Origin: Branchiostoma floridae
Taxonomy: Eukaryota > Chordata > Leptocardii > Amphioxiformes > Branchiostomatidae
Reading direction: 5' to 3'
Length of the DNA stretch: 64,000 nt
Assembly (NCBI RefSeq): GCF_000003815.2
Contig: NC_049982.1
Location: 33,574,186 to 33,638,185 of the forward strand
The notes under the pieces are model-generated. The model saw only the letters and a list, made by a program, of their open reading frames with translations. It was not told the origin of the DNA and ran no database searches. Positions 49,505 through 61,642 of the stretch are shown here, in pieces. Position numbers and translations under genes: made by a program. Within the stretch, counting starts at the first letter, position 1; each line of letters opens with the position of its first letter.

Positions 49505-52500
49505 ATGAGTAAAGCACATCCTCCCGAATTGAAGAAGTAAGTACAGTCTTGGATATATGATAAAGAACTAGAAGTCATTATAAAGCTGGGATTTTATCTG
49601 GGAAATTGGTAAATTTGGTCCTTATCCACGTGAGAGTTATATTTTTATAAACGTTTGCCTCGATGATAAAGAAGTTATGGTGTTGTAGTTATCGTAGTTC
49701 AGTCACAGAGCGTCTAGATCACGGTAATGAATCCATTTCTCCTTGTGTCGTTAACAGGTTCATGGACAAGCGGATGTGCTGTGAGTACAAATTATTCATT
49801 TTAATTAGAGTGAGATGGGTTTGAGTTTTAGATCCTTCTAATTTCTATCATCTAAATCAGGAGGGGGAGGGGGGTAGCGTCTACCAGGCTCCGTGGATCG
49901 GTGGTCTACTTGTAGAAAAAAAAATTGGACAAATTTATTGTCAAATTATAGTACGCTAGGGGAGTAAAAACACTACTATTATAAATTAAAGTAACCTCCC
50001 CACTTTACTGGCCGGCTAACTCCTCTAGCGTACTATTGACTATATCCGCCCGATTTGTGTAAAAAATGAGAATTATGATTAGTAGAAAAATTATGAGAAT
50101 GATTTATTTCGTTTTGTAAAACATCGCAGCCTATAGGGTGAATTGTGCTCAGTGTTTGAAGATATTAAAGCTTTTGTAGCTTGATAGTATTCACCGTAGC
50201 ACACCTTTTGCCTCTAACTTTATAACAGGAGTATTACTATTATGCATTTAAGTTCGCGGGGATTTAATTTCGCGGCAGCGGGAAAAAGGACTTATTGCGG
50301 TGGTTGTAACTTCGCGGTAACTCCGTAGACTAGAGTCTAATACCATAGTAGGAAAATGTTCGCGGTGGATTTAAGTTCGCGGTGAAGTGGTCAACGCGAA
50401 AACCGCGAATATTAATCCACCGCGAACATTTCTGCATTTACAGTATTTCTCCAACCGGTCTGCCTAAAAGTTAATCAGCCTCATTACTAGTACCCATTAT
50501 GGGTACCTGCCTATGGCACTGGCTGCAAATGCAGGTGTCACATGAATTTGAAATCATAATCAAACACCTCAAACGACCTCAAAAAAACTGTAAACAACCT
50601 CAAACAGCTCAAATATGTACTAATGTAGTGTACTGAGTAGGGCTGGGTAGTACAAATTGTAAATATCAGAGACTTGAAGAACTTAAAACGAATAGTTAAT
50701 GCCTACCTCACCGATATTCGCCAGCGTGATGTATTGTAAATGTCAGCACAGCTGCTAATGATGAGGTGTGGTCACAGCATAGATAAAAAAACAAAACCAA
50801 AAAAAAAACTGTTTTTTTTATTGGGCCGGTCCAGAAAAACCGGACCTGAAAAAACTTGGTGACCGGATGTTGGACAAATTGGAAAATGAACTGATTATAT
50901 GATCAGGCATTCACACGTTTTCGGGGTTACTGGTCTAGGAAAATAACAAGAGCGAAGCAGAGTAGACTCTAGAGTAATTTTTACCAACTTTTACAGTCAA
51001 TCGTACAGAGGTAGTTAGCCTTGTAGGATTTTTAAAACGCCAGTGGGAGTCGAATACTACACAAAACAGATTTCTTTGTAGCAAAATGGACCATTGTTTT
51101 GAGTATCGTTCACAAGTTTTCACATAATGAATCAGGTTCAGGTCTGGATCTGGACCTTATCCTCTGGCCCTGAACCGGACCTGGACCTGAATTTTCTGTA
51201 CTGGTACCCACCCCTATTACTGAGTTTATTGAGTTTATTGTGATACCCTTTAGCTCATGTACATTGGACAACAACCTTGTATGGCGCTCTGGATACATTG
51301 TTTATGCATTCATGAATAATAAAGAAAATGCAGCAAGTCCTAAGTAATTACCAGTTATTTCGAGTTAATCTGCCAGTTTCAAGGTCAGAGAAATTTCTGG
51401 TCACCTGACCACATTGCATAGGTCTGTGTTATTGTTAGGAGTCTAATTGGAGAAGTTTTCTATTCTTTGTTCAGTCCACCGATGACAGTAAGATAAAACT
51501 GTGGTTCATAGATTATAGCATAGTACAATTCTATCATCATCATCATCGGTCGACGTGATCACACATGTTCGCACATGTTTACACACGATGGGGTTATACC
51601 GCCCCCTATGGGGTAACATACCCTTTCGCTGGCTAATTACAAGACGGGGACGTGCCAGGTCTCCCGTCCTATCCAATTCTATCATTGTCAACTTATAACA
51701 CTTGAATACTGATATATATTTTTCAGCCGCAGTTTGCTTCGATCTTAAAACCAGCTGACTAACTCCTAATAAGGACCTTTTTTTTTTTTTAATTCATAAA
51801 TGCATAAATAATGTATTCAGAGAGCCACACAAGGTCGTTGTCCCATGTACATCTACAACTACATCGATTTATTACTAGACAAAACTCCGCGTGGGACATG
51901 ACGTCAAGGGATGTACACTGCATATTATTAGGCCCACTTTACATAACGCTTTTTGCGAGAGCGGGACTGGCGAGAGCGGGAGCCCTGTCGTATAAAGAGA
52001 GTTCCCATTTTCGGAGTCCCGCTGTCTTCAAATTTTCTCCCATCAACTACGAAGTGTTCGCCCGTCGACTCAGCTCAACCTGACTTTTGACTCAAGTTGC
52101 GGCTTGGGCAACCTGGCTCAAAAAAGTATTTTGGGCACTGTGAATTTGCCATGATGATACTTTGCTTGAGAAAAGGTGTAATTCAGCCTATAGAGTGGCA
52201 AAAAGCCACGAGTAGTTTCATTTTACAATACAGAACCTTAAGTAAGTAACTAATCCATGTATTTCTGACAAATCTATGTGATTTTCAAATGTTCAGATTT
52301 CAGGTTGAACTTTTCCCAAGGGACTTATTCCCAAGGGACCTGAAATCAGACTTTTTTGAGCAAAAAATTCAGGTTACAGATGGAAAATTGTATCACAGTT
52401 TTCTGCATGAGAATTTTGTACTGCACATTTTTTTGCATATTGCATGAAAAAAATTTTCCAGCGCAAATTCTTCCCACGCAGGAAACCCGTTCCCAAAAGT

Positions 52501-53585
52501 AAGGCCACTAAGGGCCACTGAGATCTAAACAAAGCAAATCTAGACAGTGCTCGAGATTAGAACTTTACAAGTCAGGGGCCGTCACCATTGACATTATCCA
52601 GAGTTCCTGTTGTACTCAAAACAATGGATGTGCTTATTGTGGCACAACTCCTAACCTCAACAATATTCATTGTTTTACAGTGCAGCTGAATGGCAACAGG
52701 AAAGTGTCGGGCATCTTGCGAGGTTTTGACCCCTTCATGAACCTTGTTATTGATGAGTGTGTGGAACTCAGAGGCAACGAGAGGCAGAGTATCGGCATGG
52801 TGGTACGTATATTATTATTAATATAGCATATTCATCAGAGATATGGAAGTATGGTGATGCCAAGGAATTTTCCTAGTAAAAGGACTTTACTGAATAAGAC
52901 TTCTGACAGTTCTTTCATGCACAATGAGAAAGTGAGTCATGCCATGCTGTGTATGTGCAAACTAACTCAGTAACTGTTGGACTGGACATTTTCGCGATAC
53001 GTTGAGGTCTTTGACCCCTGATGACAACGCTCCAGGATGACAGCATTACAACGTAAATGTTTTTTGAATAGTTGACAAAAGAAATATAAAGAACACAATA
53101 AATGAGCACACGTGCATCCAATGTGAACATGAAATGCATGGTATAATTTCATGAGTTAATGTTTACGCACCAGATCATGTACACCGAGTACATTAGGCAC
53201 TCTAGGATTGTTAACGTTGCTCTGATCTGGTGTTTCATTATTCTTCGAAGGTAATGAAGAATGGAATCATAATTTCTGGCGGACATTGTGACGATTTTTT
53301 TTCAACGTTAGGTCTTTTGATATGTGCGATCACTACAACGTTAAATTTTTGCAGTGAGGAAGATGATGATTATAGGTTCTAGGGATGTGTTGGGCAGAAG
53401 ATGATAGTAATACATAGAACCTTGACTTCGGGCCCGTGACAAAACCTACAAAAGTTTTTTCGGACATGGCGACCAAAATGGCTTGGAGTATCAAGCTGTT
53501 CTTCATTCCTCTCTTTTTTTTTCATTTTCAGGTGATCCGTGGCAACAGTATCATCATGTTGGAAGCCTTAGAGAGAGTCGTTTGA
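49505..53585 (+). CDS. SNRPG: SNRPG, small nuclear ribonucleoprotein G (Sm-G)
   Basis: Core Sm-ring subunit of spliceosomal U1, U2, U4 and U5 snRNPs. Four exons join in phase: 49505-49536, 49758-49780, 52681-52802 and 53532-53585 (TGA), giving 76 aa, the usual length. The N-terminus [11 protein letters not shown] and the Sm1 segment ([20 protein letters not shown]) are nearly those of human. Sm2 is intact ([19 protein letters not shown]). The loop between the two motifs (ELRGNERQS) differs from vertebrates. Exon 2 is a 23-nt microexon. A perfect AATAAA is at 53816-53821. The 2.9 kb second intron carries at least two MITEs. Confidence 0.97.
50232..50445. mobile_element. MITE with TTCGCGG motifs, copy 2
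   Basis: Relative of 43014-43214: shares AAGTTCGCGGGGATTTAATT and the right end TGCATTTACAGTA; the left terminus is degraded. It lies in SNRPG intron 2. Confidence 0.75.
50639..51217. mobile_element. hAT-type MITE, AGGGCTGGGTA family, copy 1
   Basis: Begins AGGGCTGGGTA and ends TACCCACCCCTAT; 579 bp. The 8-bp target duplication TACTGAGT is at 50631-50638 and 51218-51225. Interior blocks (GGGCCGGTCCAGAAAAA, GGACCTGAAAAAA) match 54761-55150. It lies in SNRPG intron 2. The rest of that intron shows only a short CAT repeat at about 51532-51546. Confidence 0.88.
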
Positions 53586-56500
53586 CCACACCATGGGAGT
53601 ATTGTGTAAAGGTTTCTGCATTGAAGGGGGCCCTGCCTGGACCAGTTTAATTAGCGCACTTCAGTTATGTTACTAAATTAATGTCTTAGTTAGGTCATGT
53701 GTGTGGTGTTTGCCACTAACATTCCACTGTGAACATACATGTGTTCTGAAAAGAACGAATTATGACTGAAGGTCAAGTTTGTAAAACGTAATACAGTTAT
53801 ACGTAATACACTGGAAATAAAGATCATAAATGAAGGAAAATTGTATGTCAGATTGTCACACAATGCGGTGTATATAGCTTTATTTCCATTGTTTAGTATG
53901 AGAGAAGCATACAAGTAGTAACTTTGGTTATCAAACTGACACTTTTCCAGTTTTCATTTGCAATGGGCACTCTGAATCTTATGTTTTTGTATGACTGTTT
54001 TACCGTCATCGTCAATGACATGTTGTTCAAGCATCTTTCTTATTAATTTTTTTATACCACTTATGATACTAGTACTTAAAGGAGTCCTAAACTCCAGAAG
54101 AGTGTTATTTTCCAATAAATATCAACTTTAGGAACTATAAAATGTATACTATTTCATTTTACACAATAAAGTAGCCACTAGTCCTACATGTGTACGTGCA
54201 TAAAAAAGGAGTCAGTATTCTACCAAACACCCCAAGCACTCTTTAATTAAATACATGCATGTAATATCAGCCCATGGCTGAATGCAATGTGTATGACAAG
54301 GCCTGACAGAAGTTTGGTTACAAAGCCAATTTGAGGTCCTGGGCGATGTTAAAAAAGCGTCTTGTTATGTGTTCAATTATCAGTTATATCCTGTGATCAA
54401 TTGGCTTTTCTTTGAACATCGCCCCTCATTTATTCTGAAAATATGCATGATTGTGAGAGAAAGTGTCTATACATGTAGGAAATACATGGGTATGGTCTGC
54501 ATGGGTTAAGTGAGTGTCACATTGTTGTACAAACACACATTGCCTATTTCCCAAGTGAAATTATGCAAAAAGTCAGCGGATTATATATTAATTGATCCAT
54601 GATATATTGAAAAATAACAGTCTCTTTTGTAGTTTAGGACTCTTAATCTGGGAGGTTTTACTATAAAACATTGCACTGAATTAAAAATAATAGAAAATCT
54701 GGTCAATACTCAGTGTTCGTTGATCTTTCTACCATCAAAACTAAAATTGTTGTATGCAATAGGGCTGGGTATCGGTACAGCGTACCGGTACAAAACCGGT
54801 TTTTCTTATTGGGCCGGTCCAGAAAAACTGGACCTGAAAAAATTAGGTGTACCAGATGTTGGACCGATTAGAAAATTAACAGATTATTTCATCAGGCATT
54901 TACACGTTTTGGCGCTTCCAGGTAGAAGAAAATAACAAGAGTGAAGTAGAGTACAGTTTATAGTAATTTCTACCAAGTTTTACAGCCAATCGTACAGGTG
55001 CAGTTAGCGTTGTAGGATTTTAAAAAGCCAGTGTAAGTCTAATACTCAACCAAACAGATTTCTTTGTAGTGAAATGGACCATTAGTATGAGTCATGCTGA
55101 ATCAGGTCCGGACCTGGACCTGAATTTTCTGTACCGGTACCCAGCCCTATTATGCAATGTTCAGCCTTGTTTGAAATTACTGGGCCATCTTAGATTCCAA
55201 TTTGCATATTTAATATGTATTTATATGAGGCATCACTTAAGCTATCTACAAACCAAAAATCATGACAATCCTTCAATCCTTTAAAAGTATGACACTAAAC
55301 CTGCCCTGCAGTTCCAAAACAAGTCGCTAGGGGGCCCAAACCTATAGCACTTACTCTCAGCATCAAGAGCTGTCTACCACTCAAAACTCAAAGATGCAGC
55401 ATGTTCAGAAGTCGAAATATCAAACCCGAAAATTCCGCTGCAGTACCATAACAGGTCACTTGGGGGCCCAAAATCTAATCGTTTCCAGGTCTTATCAACA
55501 ATCAATCCAGGTGTCCTCAAGTTATGCTGGTCTTCTACAAACATACATACATACAAACGCTACCCAAAACATAACCTTGGCAAAGGTAAAAAGTCGCTTT
55601 CACAAGGGCTATCTACCACATGAAAATAACAACCACAGCATATCCAGAACACGAGATGAAGCTCCGCTGCAGTACCTTAGCAAACCGCTAGGGGTCCCAT
55701 TATCGAACTTTACGTTCCTTTTCCTGACCCCTACCCACCTACCAAACATCATCAGGATCCATCCAAGGCTTCTCGAGTGTTTGGCTTCTCACATTACTCG
55801 CACATCAAAGTATTTTATTAACAGTCAATACTGCCATGGTTTGTGCAACAAACAACCATGTCACTAAAACAAACACATATCATACATGTATGTTCTATCT
55901 CTTTGGTCTATGGGAGGCAACATGTATAAAGTCAGTCACCGCAGGATTCATGACAATAAAATAAACTTGTTAAATGTGCAGCTTCTGTAATGCACCAAAA
56001 TGAGACCCAGTATGTACAAACATTTGCTCCTTCATAATTTTTTATTCTTTCCCTATTATACAGAAATATAAAGTATGCTGGATATTTTGAGTTCAATGTA
56101 CATGTACAGTTACTTCCCCCTATGTAGGAATGAAGGTGCCGAGTAAAACATGTCTAACATATTTGATAATATTTTAGCTTATTACAACCTAGAGGCAGGG
56201 ATATCCAACAGAAAAGTTTGTATTAACTAATATCAACAAAAAGTGGGTCGTGCTCTTGTCAGATACAGACATTTCAATCTATTTTCTTTACTCACTTCAT
56301 AACAGATTTTCTAAAGCTTAGTTATGAAGACACAAAGAATGTACCATTTAGGTAGAGAGTCGCAGCTCTCTCTCAGGCAGGCATACACAGTCGCTTCAAA
56401 CAGTGTTATTATTTAATAAATACCATTTGATCATATCATCTGTGCAAAAGATAATTTTACAAATATTTCTTTGTGTTATGTCATATGGATACAACAGTAA

Positions 56501-56727
56501 CAGATTATGATATCTAGAATATACATGTAGAGGCATCAACATTGTAATGATAAAGAGATAATCCACAATCAGTAGCCAAAACTTTTATACTACCAAGAAA
56601 AGATCGGTGATGTCCGTGCTCCTTTCGATGTAAAGTGTTTCAGTGCCAAATCTACAAAACAAACAAAAAAGGTAATGACAGATTTTGGAAGTTATTGATA
56701 CAAGAACAAATTGTATTTATATACAAT
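53586..56727. other. Region between SNRPG and the NLR pseudogene
   Basis: The SNRPG 3' UTR runs to about 53840. A hAT MITE is at 54761-55150. Modules of the ACCTCCATGAAA repeat family (CTGCAGTTCCAAAACAAG, GCTAGGGGGCCC, GCTGCAGTACC) are at about 55240-55790. No gene was recognised. Confidence 0.5.
54761..55150. mobile_element. hAT-type MITE, AGGGCTGGGTA family, copy 2
   Basis: Begins AGGGCTGGGTATCGGTAC and ends GTACCGGTACCCAGCCCTAT; 390 bp. The 8-bp target duplication TATGCAAT is at 54753-54760 and 55151-55158. Confidence 0.9.
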
Positions 56728-57968
56728 TCAATCTCTACAACTGGATAAAAAACGGATATTTACTTCCGGACGTTTCGAGAGACATCCGTCTCTCTTCTTC
56801 AGCGTCACTTTACTATTTCCATCCGTGACCAGGACACCGATGTAGCGAGCGGCCATGTATTCCTGAAACGTTTTGTGCAGAAAGGCACAGTAGCAGGTGC
56901 GTTTGATTCTGGAGAAAGAGTAATCTCTAGTCAGGAGGCCCATGTCTAACATGTTATCAGCGTTCACTTCATACTTCTTTGTGATCTCATTTAAGTTAAA
57001 CTGGAGCTGCTCCTGCTCTAGCCCCTCCCAAGACAGTTTTTCCAGGCCTCGTAACGCTTCTTGTATGTTGAGAGGAAGCTGATCACCATCCAATGGAAGG
57101 CTTTTCTTTGTACAGGATCGCTTAGCAACCGAAAGCATAATCATTTCATAAAGTTCAGCTTTGTTAGAAGGCAATTCGTTGTTGCTATCTTCCCAGACAA
57201 CACAAATGAGAACGTTGTTGAGAGGATTAACTACTATTTCTGACAAATTGATGTTACTTTGAAACTGTTCCACTAGTTTAGAAGCAGACTCTGGGACTTA
57301 AAAAAGTATTTGTGTATAAACTCTTCTGAATTTTCTTTATTGTAGCCAACAATTTTGTAGAACTGGTGACATTTCTCCAGGTCTTTGACACAGTGGTATG
57401 GCCTGGAGGTGACCAGGACATGACAGTTCCTGACGATTTTAACCTGAATCAAGTCCACCACATCTGTGACTTCCCTAGCTGCCTGACTGAGCTCATCTAG
57501 ACCATCTAGAATGAAGAGAACATCATCCTGGTTCTCTTGGATGCATGACCAGAGCCTTTCTGGGGTGAATTTTGTATCCTTTGGTAGGAGCTGCTCAAAT
57601 ATTGCTTCGTTTACTTTCCCAGCTAAGTGTCGCATTTCAAGAAAGAAAACAATCTTAAATCTGTCCAATTTCCCGTTGGACCAATCATGGGCAAGTTTCT
57701 GACAAGAGCACGACTTCCCTATACCAGAGTCACCCTCTACCCTTACGTTTCTGACATCTTCACCTTCCTTTACCTTGTAAGCTTACGATAGTGTCTGTGT
57801 TCTGAAAGTGCCCCCTGTCATCCCTTCGCTGGAGCTGCAGGCTGGTGTAGACTTCTCAAAGATCCAGGTTGAGGTCTTCACGCCACGACAGAGGCCGCAC
57901 ATGCGCATATTCTGTAGCATACAGGTCCTTCAGACAGACGATGATGTCGTCAACCGCGTCAGACAATC
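56728..57968 (-). pseudogene. NACHT-domain (NLR-type) pseudogene
   Basis: Remnant of a STAND NTPase immune-receptor-like gene. Reading right to left, a splice-acceptor-like site at 57969 opens an exon with LSDAVDDIIVCLKDLYATEY and WREDLNLDL. An in-frame TGA follows (57856-57858). The frame then continues with YTSLQLQRRDDRGHFQ and shifts near 57770. Walker A GDSGIGKS lies at about 57735-57712, and Walker B LFILDGLDEL with the sensor LVTSRPYH follows. A second shift near 57290-57275 separates the NACHT core from the helical part (LSWEGLEQEQLQFNL, FLHKTFQEYMAARYIG), which stops at 56728. No leucine-rich repeats or N-terminal death-fold exons were found within the window. Three lesions suggest a dead gene, though assembly errors could explain some. 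The last ~20 codons come from sequence that looks like a dispersed repeat. Confidence 0.85.
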
Positions 57969-59569
57969 CTGTATTGTGTGCAGATTCATAAAGATATTAT
58001 ATTGCAGGCAACTTGTAACACAATTCTTTTGCTTTCGCTTCAAAGTGGCTTTACACCCGATCTTAATTTTCCGGCTGCATGCATGCGTTCCTGTTCATCC
58101 TGCAGACAATCTGAGGATTCCTTGAGGGCGTTTCTGTTGCATTTTTCATGCATTCCGCATCTTCTGTTACCAATCCATCCTCACCATTATCTTAACTTGC
58201 ATGGCCACATTTTATGAAAAAAAAAAGCTTCTTGTTTCCATACATTGTGCTGTAAAAGTGTTAGTAGTATGACTTACTTGGGATGGCAACTGAACAAAGT
58301 TTGGGAATGTTAATATCTTATTTTAACAGTGACACAAACAGAGAACAACAAGCATGATAAGGTGAAGGTAGGCCTTCTAACTCAACATATTTGAGAATGT
58401 TTACGTCAGAGGGTCTACCAGTAGTGCTTATTCAATTCAGAGATTTTTCCATAAAAATCTCTTTCATGTGCTCAAACTAAAACGAATCAGAAAGGGATGA
58501 CTTGTCCACTGTCTGACTTATCAGGATGTGGCCTTATTAATGGACTTTTGGTGGCCATTAAACGTACATTGACAAACACTGTAATAAGAGCCAGTTCATC
58601 AGGAAATCGCAATTTAGATCTGTCGCTGTCATGTTGCTATTTACATAAACAAATTATGAAGGCCAGACAGACAAATTATATATAACGTCCTTGCTCTTAC
58701 CTGAGTATATTTTCTGCTATCTGACGGATTATATGATGTTGTCAGTAAGTAGTTCAGATTCGGCAAGAGAAATAAACTGACACAAATAATAGCAAGTTGG
58801 GCGTGCGATTTAATCCGGTGCGCTTCATGTGGAAAATATCAGAAAGAATCACACGACTTTTTTAAACCAATCAACTTTGATTTGGATACTAATGGCTAAT
58901 CTAAAACGCGCTATCTAATTGGATGATATCTGGAGTAAAAGGCCCCAATCGGTGGCCAATGGTGTCGTGTCAGTATTCGACATAGGAAGACATCATTGAA
59001 CGCTCCTCTTCGCTGATTGGCTGCATTTTGATAATCAAATTATCAAACTGCACGTGCAGGAAGACACATTGTCAATTACAGGTGCTTGTCAAGGAATTTG
59101 GATTGCGTTGTTCGTGTCATGGAGGTTGGTTCCTTGTTCGTGTTTTGCCATATTTTTCGCAGTTTGGGGATTCCGCGCGGGATATTCTACGGATTATTGC
59201 GGGACTGCTGGCCACCTAGAACTACACTTATGTCTGAGGTGGGTGGCGTACTCGTTACAATTTGTTAAATACCAATAAACGGACAGTTAACATTGATAAT
59301 AACACATGTGTTCCATGCGTTAGCTACCTTACGTTAGGCCATGTTGATTTGATTGTATGGATGACATCCACGCGCATCAATTTTTGCGCTATTCTATTGT
59401 CTATTCTAGAGTTATCATAGCTCCATAGATAGGAGTAACCATCATCATCAAGTATTTGTTTTATATGGTGGATCCAAGTTTTCTTATGATTATTTACAGG
59501 TACAATTTGTTGACAGAGTAGTGCGTCTATTTGTAAAGGGTGTGTAGAGTAATTCAAACTAAACAATAT
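57969..59569. other. Region upstream of the NLR pseudogene
   Basis: No coding exon was recognised. A 28-bp motif at 59341-59368 (minus orientation) matches 1121-1148 and 38532-38559. The stretch at 59400-59570 may be part of the retroelement that follows. Confidence 0.45.
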
Positions 59570-59626
59570 GTATGTGGATCCCCAAACAATATAACCTACG
59601 GTAATATTGTGTGGGGATCCACATAC
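59570..59626. repeat. 57-bp inverted repeat
   Basis: GTATGTGGATCCCCAAACAA at the left pairs with the complementary arm ending GTGGGGATCCACATAC: 23-bp arms with one mismatch and a loop of about 11 nt. The right arm overlaps the start of a reverse-transcriptase-like frame. Confidence 0.85.
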
Positions 59627-59745
59627 AAAACTACACTGTAGCCCCTAAGACTTCTCCAAAAAAGATTTGTTCGCATCCGGTTCCCATTTCTTCGCCCATT
59701 CAGAGCCACTATTTACAAAGTTTAGAATTTTGAACATTTTTGATA
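59600..59745 (+). mobile_element. Fragment of non-LTR retrotransposon RT C-terminus
   Basis: The plus-strand frame reads NIVWGSTYKTTL, then PLRLLQKRFVRI and PFRAT, typical of the segment after the catalytic RT motifs in Jockey/CR1-like ORF2. It is broken and short, and lies just before the satellite array. Confidence 0.65.
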
Positions 59746-60141
59746 GAAATAGACTTCAGCTCACCCTCACCCAGGTCAAACTTGGTATCGATAGAAAGGT
59801 CTCTAGGTAGGGAATAGTGAGCCACAGACCGCATAATTCTAGTGTACATTGTTGCCGAGACATTCTCGATCATAGGTTCACCTTAGCCGTAACCCCTACG
59901 TAACACATACGGGCGTATATACGCTTGCGATTCCGAAGTCTTCAAAGTTATTCCGGTGGGTCAAACTTGGTATCGTTAGAAAGGTCTCTAGGTAGGGAAT
60001 AGTAAGCCACAGACCGCATAATTCTAGTGTACATTGTTGCCGAGACATTCTCGATCATAGGTTCACCTTAGCCGTAACCCCTACGTAACACATACGGGCG
60101 TATATACGCTTGCGATTCCGAAGTCTTCAAAGTTATTCCGG

Positions 60142-60381
60142 NNNNNNNNNNNNNNNNNNNNNNNNNNNNNNNNNNNNNNNNNNNNNNNNNNNNNNNNNNN
60201 NNNNNNNNNNNNNNNNNNNNNNNNNNNNNNNNNNNNNNNNNNNNNNNNNNNNNNNNNNNNNNNNNNNNNNNNNNNNNNNNNNNNNNNNNNNNNNNNNNNN
60301 NNNNNNNNNNNNNNNNNNNNNNNNNNNNNNNNNNNNNNNNNNNNNNNNNNNNNNNNNNNNNNNNNNNNNNNNNNNNNNNNN
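60142..60381. other. Assembly gap (about 240 N) inside the satellite
   Basis: N run within the tandem array; the true copy number across it is unknown. Confidence 0.99.
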
Positions 60382-61536
60382 CCGCATAATTCTATTGTGC
60401 ACTGTTCCCGAGATATTCTCGATCATAGGTTCACCTTAGCCTACCGCTGCGTCACACATACGGGCGTATATACGCTTGCGATTCCGAAGTCTTCAAAGTT
60501 ATTCCGGTGGCTCAAACTTGGTATCGTTAGTAATGTCTCTAGATAGGGAATGGTAAGTCACAAACCGCATAATTCTATTGTGCACTGTTGCCGAGATATT
60601 CTCGATCATAGGTTCACCTTAGCCTACCGCTACGTAACACATACGGGCGTATATACGCTTGCGATTCCGAAGTCTTCAAAGTTATTCCGGTGGGTCAAAC
60701 TTGGTATCATTAGAAAGGTCTCTAGGTAGGGAATGGTAAGCCACAAACCGCATAATTCTATTGTGCACTGTTGCCGAGATATTCTCGATCATAGGTTCAC
60801 CTTAGCCTACCGCTACGTAACACATACGGGCGTATATACGCTTGAGATTCCGAAGTCTTCAATGTTATTCCGGTGGGTCAAACTTGGTATCGTTAAATAG
60901 GTCTCTAGGTAGGGAATAGTAAGCCACAGACCGCATAATTCTAGTGTACATTGTTGCCGAGATATTCTCGATCATAGGTTCACCTTAGCCTACCGCTACG
61001 TAACACATACGGGCGTATATACGCTTGCGATTCCGAAGTCTTCAAAGTTATTCCCGTGGGTCAAACTTGGTATCGTTACAAAGGTCTCTAGGTAGGAAAT
61101 GGTAAGCTACAGACCGCATAATTCTATTGTGCACTGTTGCCGAGATATGCTTCATCATAGGTTCACCTTAGCCGTAACCGCTACGTAACACATACGGGCG
61201 TATATACGCTTGAGATTCCGAAGTCTTCAAAGTTATTCCGGTGGGTCAAACTTGGTATCGTTAGAAAGGTCTCTAGGTAGGGAATGGTAAGCCACAGACC
61301 GCATAATTCTATTGTGCACTGTTGCCGAGATATTCTCGATCATAGGTTCACCTTAGCCGTAAACGCTACGTAACACATACGGGCGAATGTACGCTTGCGA
61401 TTCCGAAGTCTTCAAAGTTATTCCGGTGGGTCAAACTTGGTGTAGTTAAAAGGTCTCTAGATAGGGAATAGTAAGCCACAAACCACATAATTGGATTGTG
61501 CATTGTTGGTTGACCAATTAAAATTTTCTAAGACTC

Positions 61537-61642
61537 NNNNNNNNNNNNNNNNNNNNNNNNNNNNNNNNNNNNNNNNNNNNNNNNNNNNNNNNNNNNNNNN
61601 NNNNNNNNNNNNNNNNNNNNNNNNNNNNNNNNNNNNNNNNNN
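61537..61642. other. Assembly gap (about 106 N) inside the satellite
   Basis: N run. The sequence just before it (GGTTGACCAATTAAAATTTTC) departs from the satellite consensus, so an insertion or a misjoin is possible here. Confidence 0.97.

Noticed and set aside
51506-51691. Second non-LTR 3' tail (CAT repeat followed by GGGGTTATA)
   Set aside because: Only loosely similar to the 12943-13060 tail; not enough to call an element.
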